The notes under the pieces: generated by a model
The model's input: only the letters and a program-made list of their open reading frames with translations
Databases searched by the model: none
What the model was told of the DNA's origin: nothing
Source: Clostridiales bacterium
GTDB lineage: Bacteria; Bacillota; Clostridia; Peptostreptococcales; Anaerovoracaceae
Direction: 5' to 3'
Length of the DNA: 64,000 bases
Assembly: GCA_022763735.1 (NCBI GenBank)
Contig: JALEQY010000019.1
Location: forward strand, 1-64,000
Position numbers and translations under genes: made by a program
Shown here: in pieces, positions 39,030-47,130 of the stretch
Numbering within the stretch: position 1 is the first letter of the stretch
Layout: each line of letters opens with the position of its first letter

Positions 39030-39796
39030 TCCTCTTCATTGCCTCCTCTCTTGAATTTTGATCTGAAAGTGCGTTTGCTCTGAATAGTATCGGAGGTGAG
39101 ATCCAGATCTGCCAGAGCCTCTTCATATCCGTATGCTCCGAATTCATCACGTACTATTCTGCCATGCTCTATTGCAATTACCCTCTTGCCCATTTTATCC
39201 ACTATATCTTTAGCGTGTGTGACCATCAGTATAGTAGTTCCTCTCATGTTTATCTGTTCAAGCAGCTGCATTATCTCCCATGCAGTATCCGGATCAAGAT
39301 TTCCCGTAGGCTCGTCCGCAATCAGTATACGAGGTTTATTGACTATAGCTCTGGCAATTGCGACACGCTGCTGTTCTCCGGCAGAAAGCTCGTCAGGGTA
39401 CTTGTTCGCCTTTTCTGCTATACCTACCATGCTGAGAACCTGAGGAACATATTTTTTTATCAGTTTCTTCGGCTGATGAATTATCTCCATAGCAAATGCA
39501 ACATTCTCATAGACAGTTTTTTTCGGGAGAAGTCTGAAATCCTGAAATACGATTCCTATATTTCTCCTGAGTTTCGGAATCTGTCTGTTCGACAATGTTG
39601 TGACTTCAGTTCCTCTTACCTTGATACTCCCTGAATCCGCATTGATTTCCTTGAGTATAAGCTTGATAAATGTGGATTTGCCTGCACCGCTCGGTCCGAC
39701 CAGAAACACGAAATCACCCTTCTTTATTCTCACCGAAACATTTTCAAGTCCTACATTGGATTTATAATATTTGCTTACATTGTTGAATACGATCAT
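39026..39796 (-). CDS. ftsE: Cell division ATP-binding protein FtsE
   Basis: [50 protein letters not shown]. Confidence 0.94.
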   Translation of the reverse strand: MIVFNNVSKYYKSNVGLENVSVRIKKGDFVFLVGPSGAGKSTFIKLILKEINADSGSIKVRGTEVTTLSNRQIPKLRRNIGIVFQDFRLLPKKTVYENVAFAMEIIHQPKKLIKKYVPQVLSMVGIAEKANKYPDELSAGEQQRVAIARAIVNKPRILIADEPTGNLDPDTAWEIMQLLEQINMRGTTILMVTHAKDIVDKMGKRVIAIEHGRIVRDEFGAYGYEEALADLDLTSDTIQSKRTFRSKFKRGGNEEE

Positions 39797-39947
39797 ATAC
39801 GTTATGCCCCTTTCTTTAATGCAAAACATACATTAACATATTACAACATCTAGTTGTTTTTTTCAACATTTTAAAGCAAAATATGCATCATATCCAGGTA
39901 TTTCGCCCTGTCTTCGTGACGGTTATGTGAAAGATTATCTCCTATTT

Positions 39948-40415
39948 TCAGTACTGGATTCTAAGCTCTATAGTATCAGGCAGCGTCTTCAGTTCCGTTT
40001 TTACCACTTCTGCAGGATAAGTTATTATCTGAGACAGTGCAGTTTTTTTCTGCGGATCCTCAAACAGCGCATATACGATAAGATTCTCTTTGTTGTCTTT
40101 ATGTTCAACAGCTATTTTCTTTACAGATACCCTGAATCCGGAAGTCGGTTTTTCTCCTCTTGTCACTATTACATATATATCATCATCCACTTTACATGCA
40201 AGTGCTCTTTCCAGAGTTTTATACTCTGGTATTATTTCTGCTGCAATTTCCTGAGGCATTTCATTTTTCTCACACACCTCAAATCCTATTTTTTCCTCAC
40301 CACCTGCAAACTTAAGAATAATCAGAGCCGCACAGATCCCTGCTATGAGAAAGAAAGCTGAAATCATCAGTAATTTTCTGCTTTCCCACTTTTTATTCGC
40401 CTTTTCTTTTTTCAA
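39948..40415 (-). CDS. PrcB C-terminal-like domain membrane-anchored protein, TTG start
   Basis: N-terminal TM; DDDIYVIVTRGEKPTSGFRVSVKKIA typical of PrcB_C; start TTG at 40413-40415 preceded by SD AAAGGGGGT. Confidence 0.65.
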   Translation of the reverse strand: MKKEKANKKWESRKLLMISAFFLIAGICAALIILKFAGGEEKIGFEVCEKNEMPQEIAAEIIPEYKTLERALACKVDDDIYVIVTRGEKPTSGFRVSVKKIAVEHKDNKENLIVYALFEDPQKKTALSQIITYPAEVVKTELKTLPDTIELRIQY

Positions 40416-40421
40416 AACAAA

Positions 40422-40472
40422 ACCCCCTTTATAACAAGTTCCAGATATATAGAACTTATTATCAAAGGGGGT
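40422..40472 (-). promoter_or_regulatory. Long hairpin that sequesters the SD of the PrcB-like gene; possible tkt terminator/attenuator
   Basis: Minus strand ACCCCCTTTGATAATAAGTTC-TATATATCTG-GAACTTGTTATAAAGGGGGT followed by TTTGTTTTG; 20-bp stem with one bulge and one G-U. Confidence 0.75.
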
Positions 40473-40488
40473 GGTTTATTCCTTTTAT

Positions 40489-41424
40489 TTAACGCTGGAG
40501 GACTGATTTCACCGCATTTATTATATCTGCTGAAGTCATTCCATATTTTTCTTTGAGCTGGTCTGGCTTGCCTGATTCCCCGTAGGTATCCTGCTGCCCT
40601 ACCATGGCCATTCTGACCGGAGCACTCTTTACCACCACTTCAGCTACTGCACTTCCGAGACCTCCAACGATAGAATGCTCTTCAGCAGTGACTATGGCTT
40701 TCGTTTCTTCTGCAGCTTTTATAATAGCATCAGAATCAATAGGCTTTATCGTATGTATATCGATAACTCTGACATCGATTCCTTCTTCCGCAAGCTTTTC
40801 TGCTGCAATAAAAGCTTCGTTCACCATTATTCCTGTAGCAATAACAGTGACATCCTTACCTTCTCTGATGGTATTTGCTCTACCTAAGGTTATATCTGCA
40901 CTCTCGTCATAAAACACAGGAACTGCCGCTCTTCCCAGTCTCACATAGCATGGACCGTACATTTCAACAGCCTGCTCCAGAAGTTTTTTCGCGGAGACAC
41001 CATCCGATGGATTGATAACAGTCATGCCCGGAATCGTTCTCATGAGAGCGATATCCTCAAAGGTCTGATGACTTGCACCATCCTCACCTACAGTTATACC
41101 GGCATGTGTTGCGCATATTTTGACATTGGCTTTAGTATAGCCTATTGAATTCCTTATTATTTCGAAGGCTCTGCCTGTCGCAAACATGGCAAATGTGCTG
41201 GCACATACCACTTTGCCTGAAAGAGCCAGTCCTGCTGCAGCCCCGTATAGGTTCTGTTCAGCAATACCCATATTAAAAAATCTTTCCGGATAGGTTTTTC
41301 CGAATTCAGCTGTCATCGTTGACTTGGAAAGGTCTGCATCCATAACCACCAGCTCAGGTTTTTTAGCACCGAGCTCAACCAGAGCCTTGCCATAAGCCTG
41401 TCTCGTTGCCATTTTATCTGCCAT
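40489..41424 (-). CDS. Transketolase, C-terminal subunit
   Basis: [63 protein letters not shown]-like signature ([26 protein letters not shown]). Confidence 0.95.
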   Translation of the reverse strand: [311 protein letters not shown]

Positions 41425-42242
41425 TACATTTCACCTCCCAGCTCTGCTACCGCCTGTCTTGTCTGTTCTTCATCAGGTGCTTTACCGTGCCATCCTGCTT
41501 CGCCCTCCATGAAGGATACACCTTTGCCTTTAATGGTGTTGGCAATTATCATTGTAGGTTTACCCTTGCACTCTCTGGCCTTTCTGAAAGCATCCAGAAT
41601 CTGTGTGAAGTCGTGTCCGTCAATTTCAATCACATTCCATCCGAAGGCTGCAAATTTTTCTGCTACAGGTGCCACCGTCATTACATCGTCGTTCTTTCCG
41701 TCAATCTGAAGGCCATTGTAATCGAGAATTCCTACAAGATTGTCCAAGCTGTTATGGGCTGCAGACATTGCAGCTTCCCAGACGATTCCTTCCTGTATTT
41801 CTCCGTCTCCAAGAAGCACATAAATTCTTCCCGGGTTATTGTCAAGCTTGTTAGCCATAGCCATTCCCCCGGCAACAGAAAATCCCTGACCCAGAGATCC
41901 TGTAGACATTTCGATTCCAGGAACCTTGTTCATATCAGGATGTCCCTGGAATTTAGAGCCGATCTTTCTCAATGTCATGAAGTCTTCCATTGGATAATAT
42001 CCTTTAACTGCCAGTGCAGAATACTGTACCGGACCTGCATGGCCCTTTGACAGTATGAACTTGTCCCTGTTTTCCATCTTTGGATTTTCAGGATCCACAT
42101 TCATTTCATCAAAATAAAGTGCTGTAACTATATCTGCAGCAGAAAGCGAGCCGCCCGGATGACCCGAGCCTGCATTATGTATGGCTTTAATTATTCCGAT
42201 TCTGACTTCCGCTGCTGTCTTTTCCAGAGCTTTTATGTCCAT
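41424..42242 (-). CDS. Transketolase, N-terminal subunit
   Basis: GSGHPGGSLSAADIVTALYF, LLGDGEIQEGIVWEAAMSAAHNSLDNLVGILDYNGLQIDG. Confidence 0.95.
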   Translation of the reverse strand: MDIKALEKTAAEVRIGIIKAIHNAGSGHPGGSLSAADIVTALYFDEMNVDPENPKMENRDKFILSKGHAGPVQYSALAVKGYYPMEDFMTLRKIGSKFQGHPDMNKVPGIEMSTGSLGQGFSVAGGMAMANKLDNNPGRIYVLLGDGEIQEGIVWEAAMSAAHNSLDNLVGILDYNGLQIDGKNDDVMTVAPVAEKFAAFGWNVIEIDGHDFTQILDAFRKARECKGKPTMIIANTIKGKGVSFMEGEAGWHGKAPDEEQTRQAVAELGGEM

Positions 42243-42312
42243 AATGTCCTCCGTTTTTTTATTTTGTATGTAATGGGCTGCATACGCAGCCGCTTCTTAC
42301 CTTATGATATTA

Positions 42313-42672
42313 TCAGAACATGGTATTTTCATCAATACCAAGACTGACACTCAAAGCTTCATTTACTTCCGGTAAACGGGTTTTATCTATTGTTCCTATT
42401 CTTTCTTTTAATCTTCTTTTGTCTATTGTTCTGAGCTGTTCCAGCAATACTACTGAATTCTTTGTCAGGCCGTTTCCTTCTGCCGCAATTTCCACATGTG
42501 TAGGCAGATCAGCCTTATTTCTCTTTGAAGTAACTGCCGCGACTATTATCGTCGGGCTGAATTTATTCCCTACATCATTCTGAACCACCAGGACAGGCCT
42601 TACGCCACCCTGTTCGGAGCCCATTACCGGACTTAAATCAGCAAAATAAAGGTCGCCCTTCTTAATGCTCAA
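42313..42672 (-). CDS. MazF/PemK family (NdoA-like) toxin endoribonuclease
   Basis: IKKGDLYFADLSPVMGSEQGGVRPVLVVQNDVGNKFSPTIIVAAVTSKRNKADLPTHVEI...LLEQLRTIDKRRLKERIG. Confidence 0.95.
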   Translation of the reverse strand: MSIKKGDLYFADLSPVMGSEQGGVRPVLVVQNDVGNKFSPTIIVAAVTSKRNKADLPTHVEIAAEGNGLTKNSVVLLEQLRTIDKRRLKERIGTIDKTRLPEVNEALSVSLGIDENTMF

Positions 42673-42704
42673 GTCCCTTCACTCCCTTTTGTTTGATTAT
42701 ATCG

Positions 42705-43577
42705 TTATTTCCCTATAATCTTCTTTAGTGCTGCAGGCAGTGCTTCTTCAATTTCTACAGCAGTCATTCCCCACTGTCCTGCTGTTTCAGCAGCTATATC
42801 GCCTGCCATTCCGTGAATGAACGCTCCGGTCTTCGCAGCATCAAAAGCCGGTATCCCTGAGGCGGCTATAGCTGCAATCACACCTGTAAGCACATCTCCG
42901 CTGCCTCCCGTAGCCATTCCCGGATTTCCTGTAGTATTAATATATGTAGATTCTTCTGCATGCGTCACCACAGTGCCGTTACCTTTGAGCAGAACACATG
43001 CCCCTGTCCTGCGGCTTATCAGTTCTGCCGCCTCTGTTCTGCCGAGTATGCTCACTTTATCTTCTCCAAATGCCTCCAGTATTCTGTCTGCTTCTCCCTG
43101 GTGAGGTGTAAGTATAACATCAGCGCTGCAGTTTCTCACTGCACTGAAATCTTCATCATATATGCAGATGCTGTTTATTCCGTCAGCATCTATAACCACA
43201 GTTCCGTCATAATTTTTAAGGATTCTCTCTATAAGCAGATAGTTCTCTTCATCAGCTCCCATTCCCGGTCCTACAGCTATGGAGCCGTAAATATCGAGTG
43301 ACCGTCGGGAAAACCCATCAGGAATACTTCTGTCCATGCACGTAGCCTGAGGTACTGCAGTCTGTAGAATATTGAAAAGTTCTCCCGGGACTGCCGCCCT
43401 GACAAGACCTGCTCCAGACTTTAGTGCACCTCTGACTGACAGAACTGCTGCACCCGCCATTCCGACAGTTCCTGCAGCAATCAGTACCCGTCCGCATTGA
43501 CCCTTATGTATATCCTCCGGTCGTTCCCTGATTAAAGTATTCACATATTCAAGTGTAATTAAACCTGTTTCTGCCAT
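42705..43577 (-). CDS. nnrD: ADP-dependent NAD(P)H-hydrate dehydratase
   Basis: KGQCGRVLIAAGTVGMAGAAVLSVRGALKSGAGLV, ILTPHQGEADRI, TTGNPGMATGGSGDVLTGVIAA. Confidence 0.93.
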   Translation of the reverse strand: MAETGLITLEYVNTLIRERPEDIHKGQCGRVLIAAGTVGMAGAAVLSVRGALKSGAGLVRAAVPGELFNILQTAVPQATCMDRSIPDGFSRRSLDIYGSIAVGPGMGADEENYLLIERILKNYDGTVVIDADGINSICIYDEDFSAVRNCSADVILTPHQGEADRILEAFGEDKVSILGRTEAAELISRRTGACVLLKGNGTVVTHAEESTYINTTGNPGMATGGSGDVLTGVIAAIAASGIPAFDAAKTGAFIHGMAGDIAAETAGQWGMTAVEIEEALPAALKKIIGK

Positions 43578-43616
43578 AAAATCTCCGATTTATTTTTCTC
43601 CAGCAGTCACCTGCGT

Positions 43617-45020
43617 TCATATTGAAATTCCCAGTACTATTGATGCAATCAGCAGATATGTCACAGCTGACACCATATCTGTTACAGACGAAATCATCGG
43701 CGTTGCCATCAGAGCCGGGTCGATACCCAGTCTTTTCGCTGCCATAGGAAGCAGTCCGCCCAGCAGCTTGGCAAACATGATAACAACAACCATTGATGCC
43801 GCTACGGTAAGTCCTATGAGAGGAGGCTGCCCGTCAATGAACACAACCTTCGCAAAATTAAAAACGCTGAGCACAAGACCCAGAATAACGCTTATGCGAA
43901 GTTCCTTCCATGCTACTTTCAATGCATCCTTCAGGTCTATTTCATCAACCGACATACCCCTTATCACGAGGGTTGCCGCCTGAGTTCCTGTATTTCCTCC
44001 TGTTCCCATCAGAAGAGGCAGATATGAAACAAGTATAATAACCTGAGAAAGAACCGCTTCGAATTTGGCAATAATACTTCCGGTGATCATAAGGGCGATA
44101 GTCATGAACACCAGCCACGGCAGACGGTTCTTCACATGTCTGAATACACCCATATCCAGATACTCCTTGTCCGAATCATCCATTACACCGGCCATTCTCT
44201 CTATATCCTCAGTTGTTTCTTCCTCAATGACATCAAGGATATCATCAACCGTTATTATACCTACAAGTCTGTGTTCTTTATCAACGACAGGGATGGCAAG
44301 GAAACCGTATTTCTTGAACATTTCAGAGACTTCCTCCTGATCATCGTATACGTTGACGTATACATAATCGGTATTCATCAGCTCAGATACCTTGCGGTCG
44401 TCATCAGCGACAACCAGAGAACGGAGCGATACGATACCTTCAAGCTTTCTCCCGCCTTTTTTTACATAACATGTATAGACAGTCTCACTGTCCATTGCCT
44501 CTTTCTTGATATATGCCAGAGCTTCCTTCACCGTCATGGTTTCCTGAAGACTGATATAGTCAGGTGTCATCAGGCTGCCTGCACAGGTTTCAGGGTAGTT
44601 GAGAAAAGTATTGATAAGTTTACGCTCCTCTTTAGGAGTCTTTTCGAGAATTTTATCAACAATATTCGCGGGGAGCTCCTCCAGCACGTCGATTTTGTCA
44701 TCAAAGTCGAGTTCCTGAATTATATACGATATTTCTCTGTCAGTAATTCCTGATACTATCTCCAGCTGATCATCCGAAGGAAGATATGAGAATACATCAA
44801 CCGACACATCCTTCGGCAGCATTCTGAAAATAATTATAGTCTTTTCTACACCGAGTTTTTCAAGTACTTCTTCAAGAATTTCGCCAATATCCACTTCATT
44901 GTACTTCAGTATCTCATCTCTGGCTTTGAAGTACGATTTTTCCTCCAGCAGTTGAATTATTCTCTCAAGATCTTCATCAAACTGCTGATTTTTAGCATCC
45001 ATGTCCATAGATTCTGTCAT
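43617..45020 (-). CDS. mgtE: Magnesium transporter MgtE
   Basis: N domain, CBS pair, RLPWLVFMTIALMITGSIIAKFE, LPLLMGTGGNTGTQAATLVIRGM. Confidence 0.95.
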   Translation of the reverse strand: MTESMDMDAKNQQFDEDLERIIQLLEEKSYFKARDEILKYNEVDIGEILEEVLEKLGVEKTIIIFRMLPKDVSVDVFSYLPSDDQLEIVSGITDREISYIIQELDFDDKIDVLEELPANIVDKILEKTPKEERKLINTFLNYPETCAGSLMTPDYISLQETMTVKEALAYIKKEAMDSETVYTCYVKKGGRKLEGIVSLRSLVVADDDRKVSELMNTDYVYVNVYDDQEEVSEMFKKYGFLAIPVVDKEHRLVGIITVDDILDVIEEETTEDIERMAGVMDDSDKEYLDMGVFRHVKNRLPWLVFMTIALMITGSIIAKFEAVLSQVIILVSYLPLLMGTGGNTGTQAATLVIRGMSVDEIDLKDALKVAWKELRISVILGLVLSVFNFAKVVFIDGQPPLIGLTVAASMVVVIMFAKLLGGLLPMAAKRLGIDPALMATPMISSVTDMVSAVTYLLIASIVLGISI

Positions 45021-45051
45021 GATATTGCCTCCTTTCTCAAATCAAATAGTT

Positions 45052-46131
45052 TTAATCGCCTTTTCCGGCTGCCAGCAAATGCTTTCTCATATTTGCTGCA
45101 AAGGCTTCCGCTCTCACTTCCACCTCCGCATCACCAGGTATGGCTCCGGCATCATTTGCCGTTTCCAGTATAGCAAATTTCCCCGGCAATGCAAAGGTTT
45201 TATTCATATTAAGACCGCTTATAAGCTGCTCTGCAACTATGTCTCCTCCGCTGTATCCCGACACAATAATGCCGAACAGGCTTTTATCATAAAACCTGTG
45301 AGTTGTAAACAGTGCAGTCATTCTGTTGACAAAAGCAGTCAGATTCGCACCTACCGCATCATTGTAGTTAGGACACACCATTACAAGAGCATCGCTTTCA
45401 AGAATTGCAGGATATACTTTTTCTGTTATTGCGCCTCCATAAAAGCAGCCCTCCTCTTCTCCGAAATGTCTGCAGGTTTCATAGGAACAGCCTCTGCAGT
45501 CCATTATCTGGCCGTTTCTAAGAGATATTTCCTTTATTTCACATTCCGGCAGATGTTTTCTTACCATATTCCAGAGAGCCAGAGTATTGGAAGTCCTGCT
45601 GTTGCTTGAATGAAGCACCAGAACCTTAGGGTTTGCTTTTTTTACTGGTTCGTAATTCAGAATGTTATTCACGAGTGCTCTTCCCGCTGCCATATATGCA
45701 CCTATATTATCAGTGTGGAGATTCTGCGCCTGAATATTGTAGTTCTTAAGCGTTCGTGTACCTTCGACAAGAGGTCTTCCCGGGAAAGTGCAGCCTGCCT
45801 TGTTGGCTGTGAATACAAGGCTTCTTCCTGTAGATTTTGTGTAAAATTCACAGTTGCCGTCAAGTATCACTCCTCCTACAGAGCCTTCCAGTGCTTCGTG
45901 GTTCAGTCTGAAATATTTCATTATACTGTACCAGCTCAGGTTGATTCCTGATTTGCCCAGAGAAATTGTGAACAGAATTCTTTTATTCCTGAGATCAGCC
46001 GTTTCAACTTCCTCAACAGTTGTCAGGAGCCTGCATGAACACCCTTCGGTGCTGTATCTGATTATGTTTTCAAGCCGCTCTTTCTTGTTTTCCTCCGGAC
46101 AGAAGGGATTAATTATAACAAGGTCTTTCAT
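45052..46131 (-). CDS. Flavodoxin-like NAD(P)H-dependent FMN reductase / possible iron-sulfur flavoprotein
   Basis: KVLVLHSSNSRTSNTLALWNMV, Cys motif CRGCSYETCRHFGEEEGC, ESDALVMVCPNYNDAVGANLTAFVNRM; extra ~165-aa N-terminal domain. Confidence 0.75.
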   Translation of the reverse strand: MKDLVIINPFCPEENKKERLENIIRYSTEGCSCRLLTTVEEVETADLRNKRILFTISLGKSGINLSWYSIMKYFRLNHEALEGSVGGVILDGNCEFYTKSTGRSLVFTANKAGCTFPGRPLVEGTRTLKNYNIQAQNLHTDNIGAYMAAGRALVNNILNYEPVKKANPKVLVLHSSNSRTSNTLALWNMVRKHLPECEIKEISLRNGQIMDCRGCSYETCRHFGEEEGCFYGGAITEKVYPAILESDALVMVCPNYNDAVGANLTAFVNRMTALFTTHRFYDKSLFGIIVSGYSGGDIVAEQLISGLNMNKTFALPGKFAILETANDAGAIPGDAEVEVRAEAFAANMRKHLLAAGKGD

Positions 46132-46149
46132 ATTTTATTATGCCTCCCC

Positions 46150-47130
46150 TTAAAGCTTCTCAAGATTCCTGTATGCTTTTTCTATTCTGCCGAACAGTAT
46201 ATCATCAAGAGGCAGGTTCTCTATCTCTATTCCATCAGCAGTTCTTCTGTTCCTGCATCCCAGAAATGCGCCGGAACCGTCTTTACCGAAATATACAGAA
46301 GAATAGTTCCAGCCCCCTTTCAGAGTTTCCAGCAGTGATATCGCACCGGATGAAAGCGCCGGAGCAATATATGGTTTGAAACCGTCTGCCCTTGTTTCCA
46401 TATTGGAATTCACTGTCAGAGCAGTAAGTTCAAGAGATTTCTCATGATCATAACTCGATACACTGTCGGCTATCACAAGATCTTCACCATGAGGCCCAAA
46501 AGCCCTTCCTTCATCAATATAACGCCTGAACCTGGCATCTTTTTCGGCAAAATACATTGCTCTGCCGTTCATAACTCCAAGTCCGTATCCCTGAATCTGA
46601 TCATCATCAAGTCCACATTCCAGTGCTGCTTTGCACAGAGGATCCACAGGATCTGACACCACTGCGAAAATTCCTCCGAAACCTGATTCCGCAGCCTGTC
46701 CTGCATATATGGATACTAGCTGCTTATTTGCCTGAAGCTGAGCCATCCTGACATCACCTGACGTTCCTACCGGAGGGACACCTCTGGAGGCACAGAATAT
46801 GAACATGTCACAGTCAAACAGCTCGTCCTGCTGAAGTATCCTGACATGAGGCATTTTCCTGCCGTCGGGGAACCATATCTGATTGATCTCACGTTCATAC
46901 CTTCTCAGCAGTTTTTCATTCAGATCATAAATACCGATCTGAGAAACAACACCTGTTCCCAGAAGTCTCAGACCCATCAGAACCGTACCTCCCACGTCAC
47001 CAAGAGCAAGAAGGTTCACACTTTTACCGCTTCTTTCTCCTATCCTGCGGATGCCTGAACTTAAATAGAATCCTTTATCTGTTCTGCCGGCTATTCTGCC
47101 ACTGTATGCCAATTCACTCAAATATCTCAT
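46150..47130 (-). CDS. Lactate/malate dehydrogenase-like NAD-binding protein
   Basis: NLLALGDVGGTVLMGLRLLGTGVVSQIGIYDLNEKLL; FAVVSDPVDPL; AFGPHGEDLVIADS resembles the catalytic-His GEHGDS loop; 4-bp overlap with the upstream gene. Confidence 0.65.
   Translation of the reverse strand: MRYLSELAYSGRIAGRTDKGFYLSSGIRRIGERSGKSVNLLALGDVGGTVLMGLRLLGTGVVSQIGIYDLNEKLLRRYEREINQIWFPDGRKMPHVRILQQDELFDCDMFIFCASRGVPPVGTSGDVRMAQLQANKQLVSIYAGQAAESGFGGIFAVVSDPVDPLCKAALECGLDDDQIQGYGLGVMNGRAMYFAEKDARFRRYIDEGRAFGPHGEDLVIADSVSSYDHEKSLELTALTVNSNMETRADGFKPYIAPALSSGAISLLETLKGGWNYSSVYFGKDGSGAFLGCRNRRTADGIEIENLPLDDILFGRIEKAYRNLEKL

Noticed and set aside
42320-42583. Plus-strand 87-aa ORF antisense to mazF as a possible antitoxin
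   Set aside because: Mirror ORF with no SD and no recognisable antitoxin fold; not supported as coding.
45020-45052. M-box Mg2+ riboswitch upstream of mgtE
   Set aside because: Only ~31 bp separate mgtE from the upstream gene; no room for an M-box, so mgtE is probably co-transcribed.
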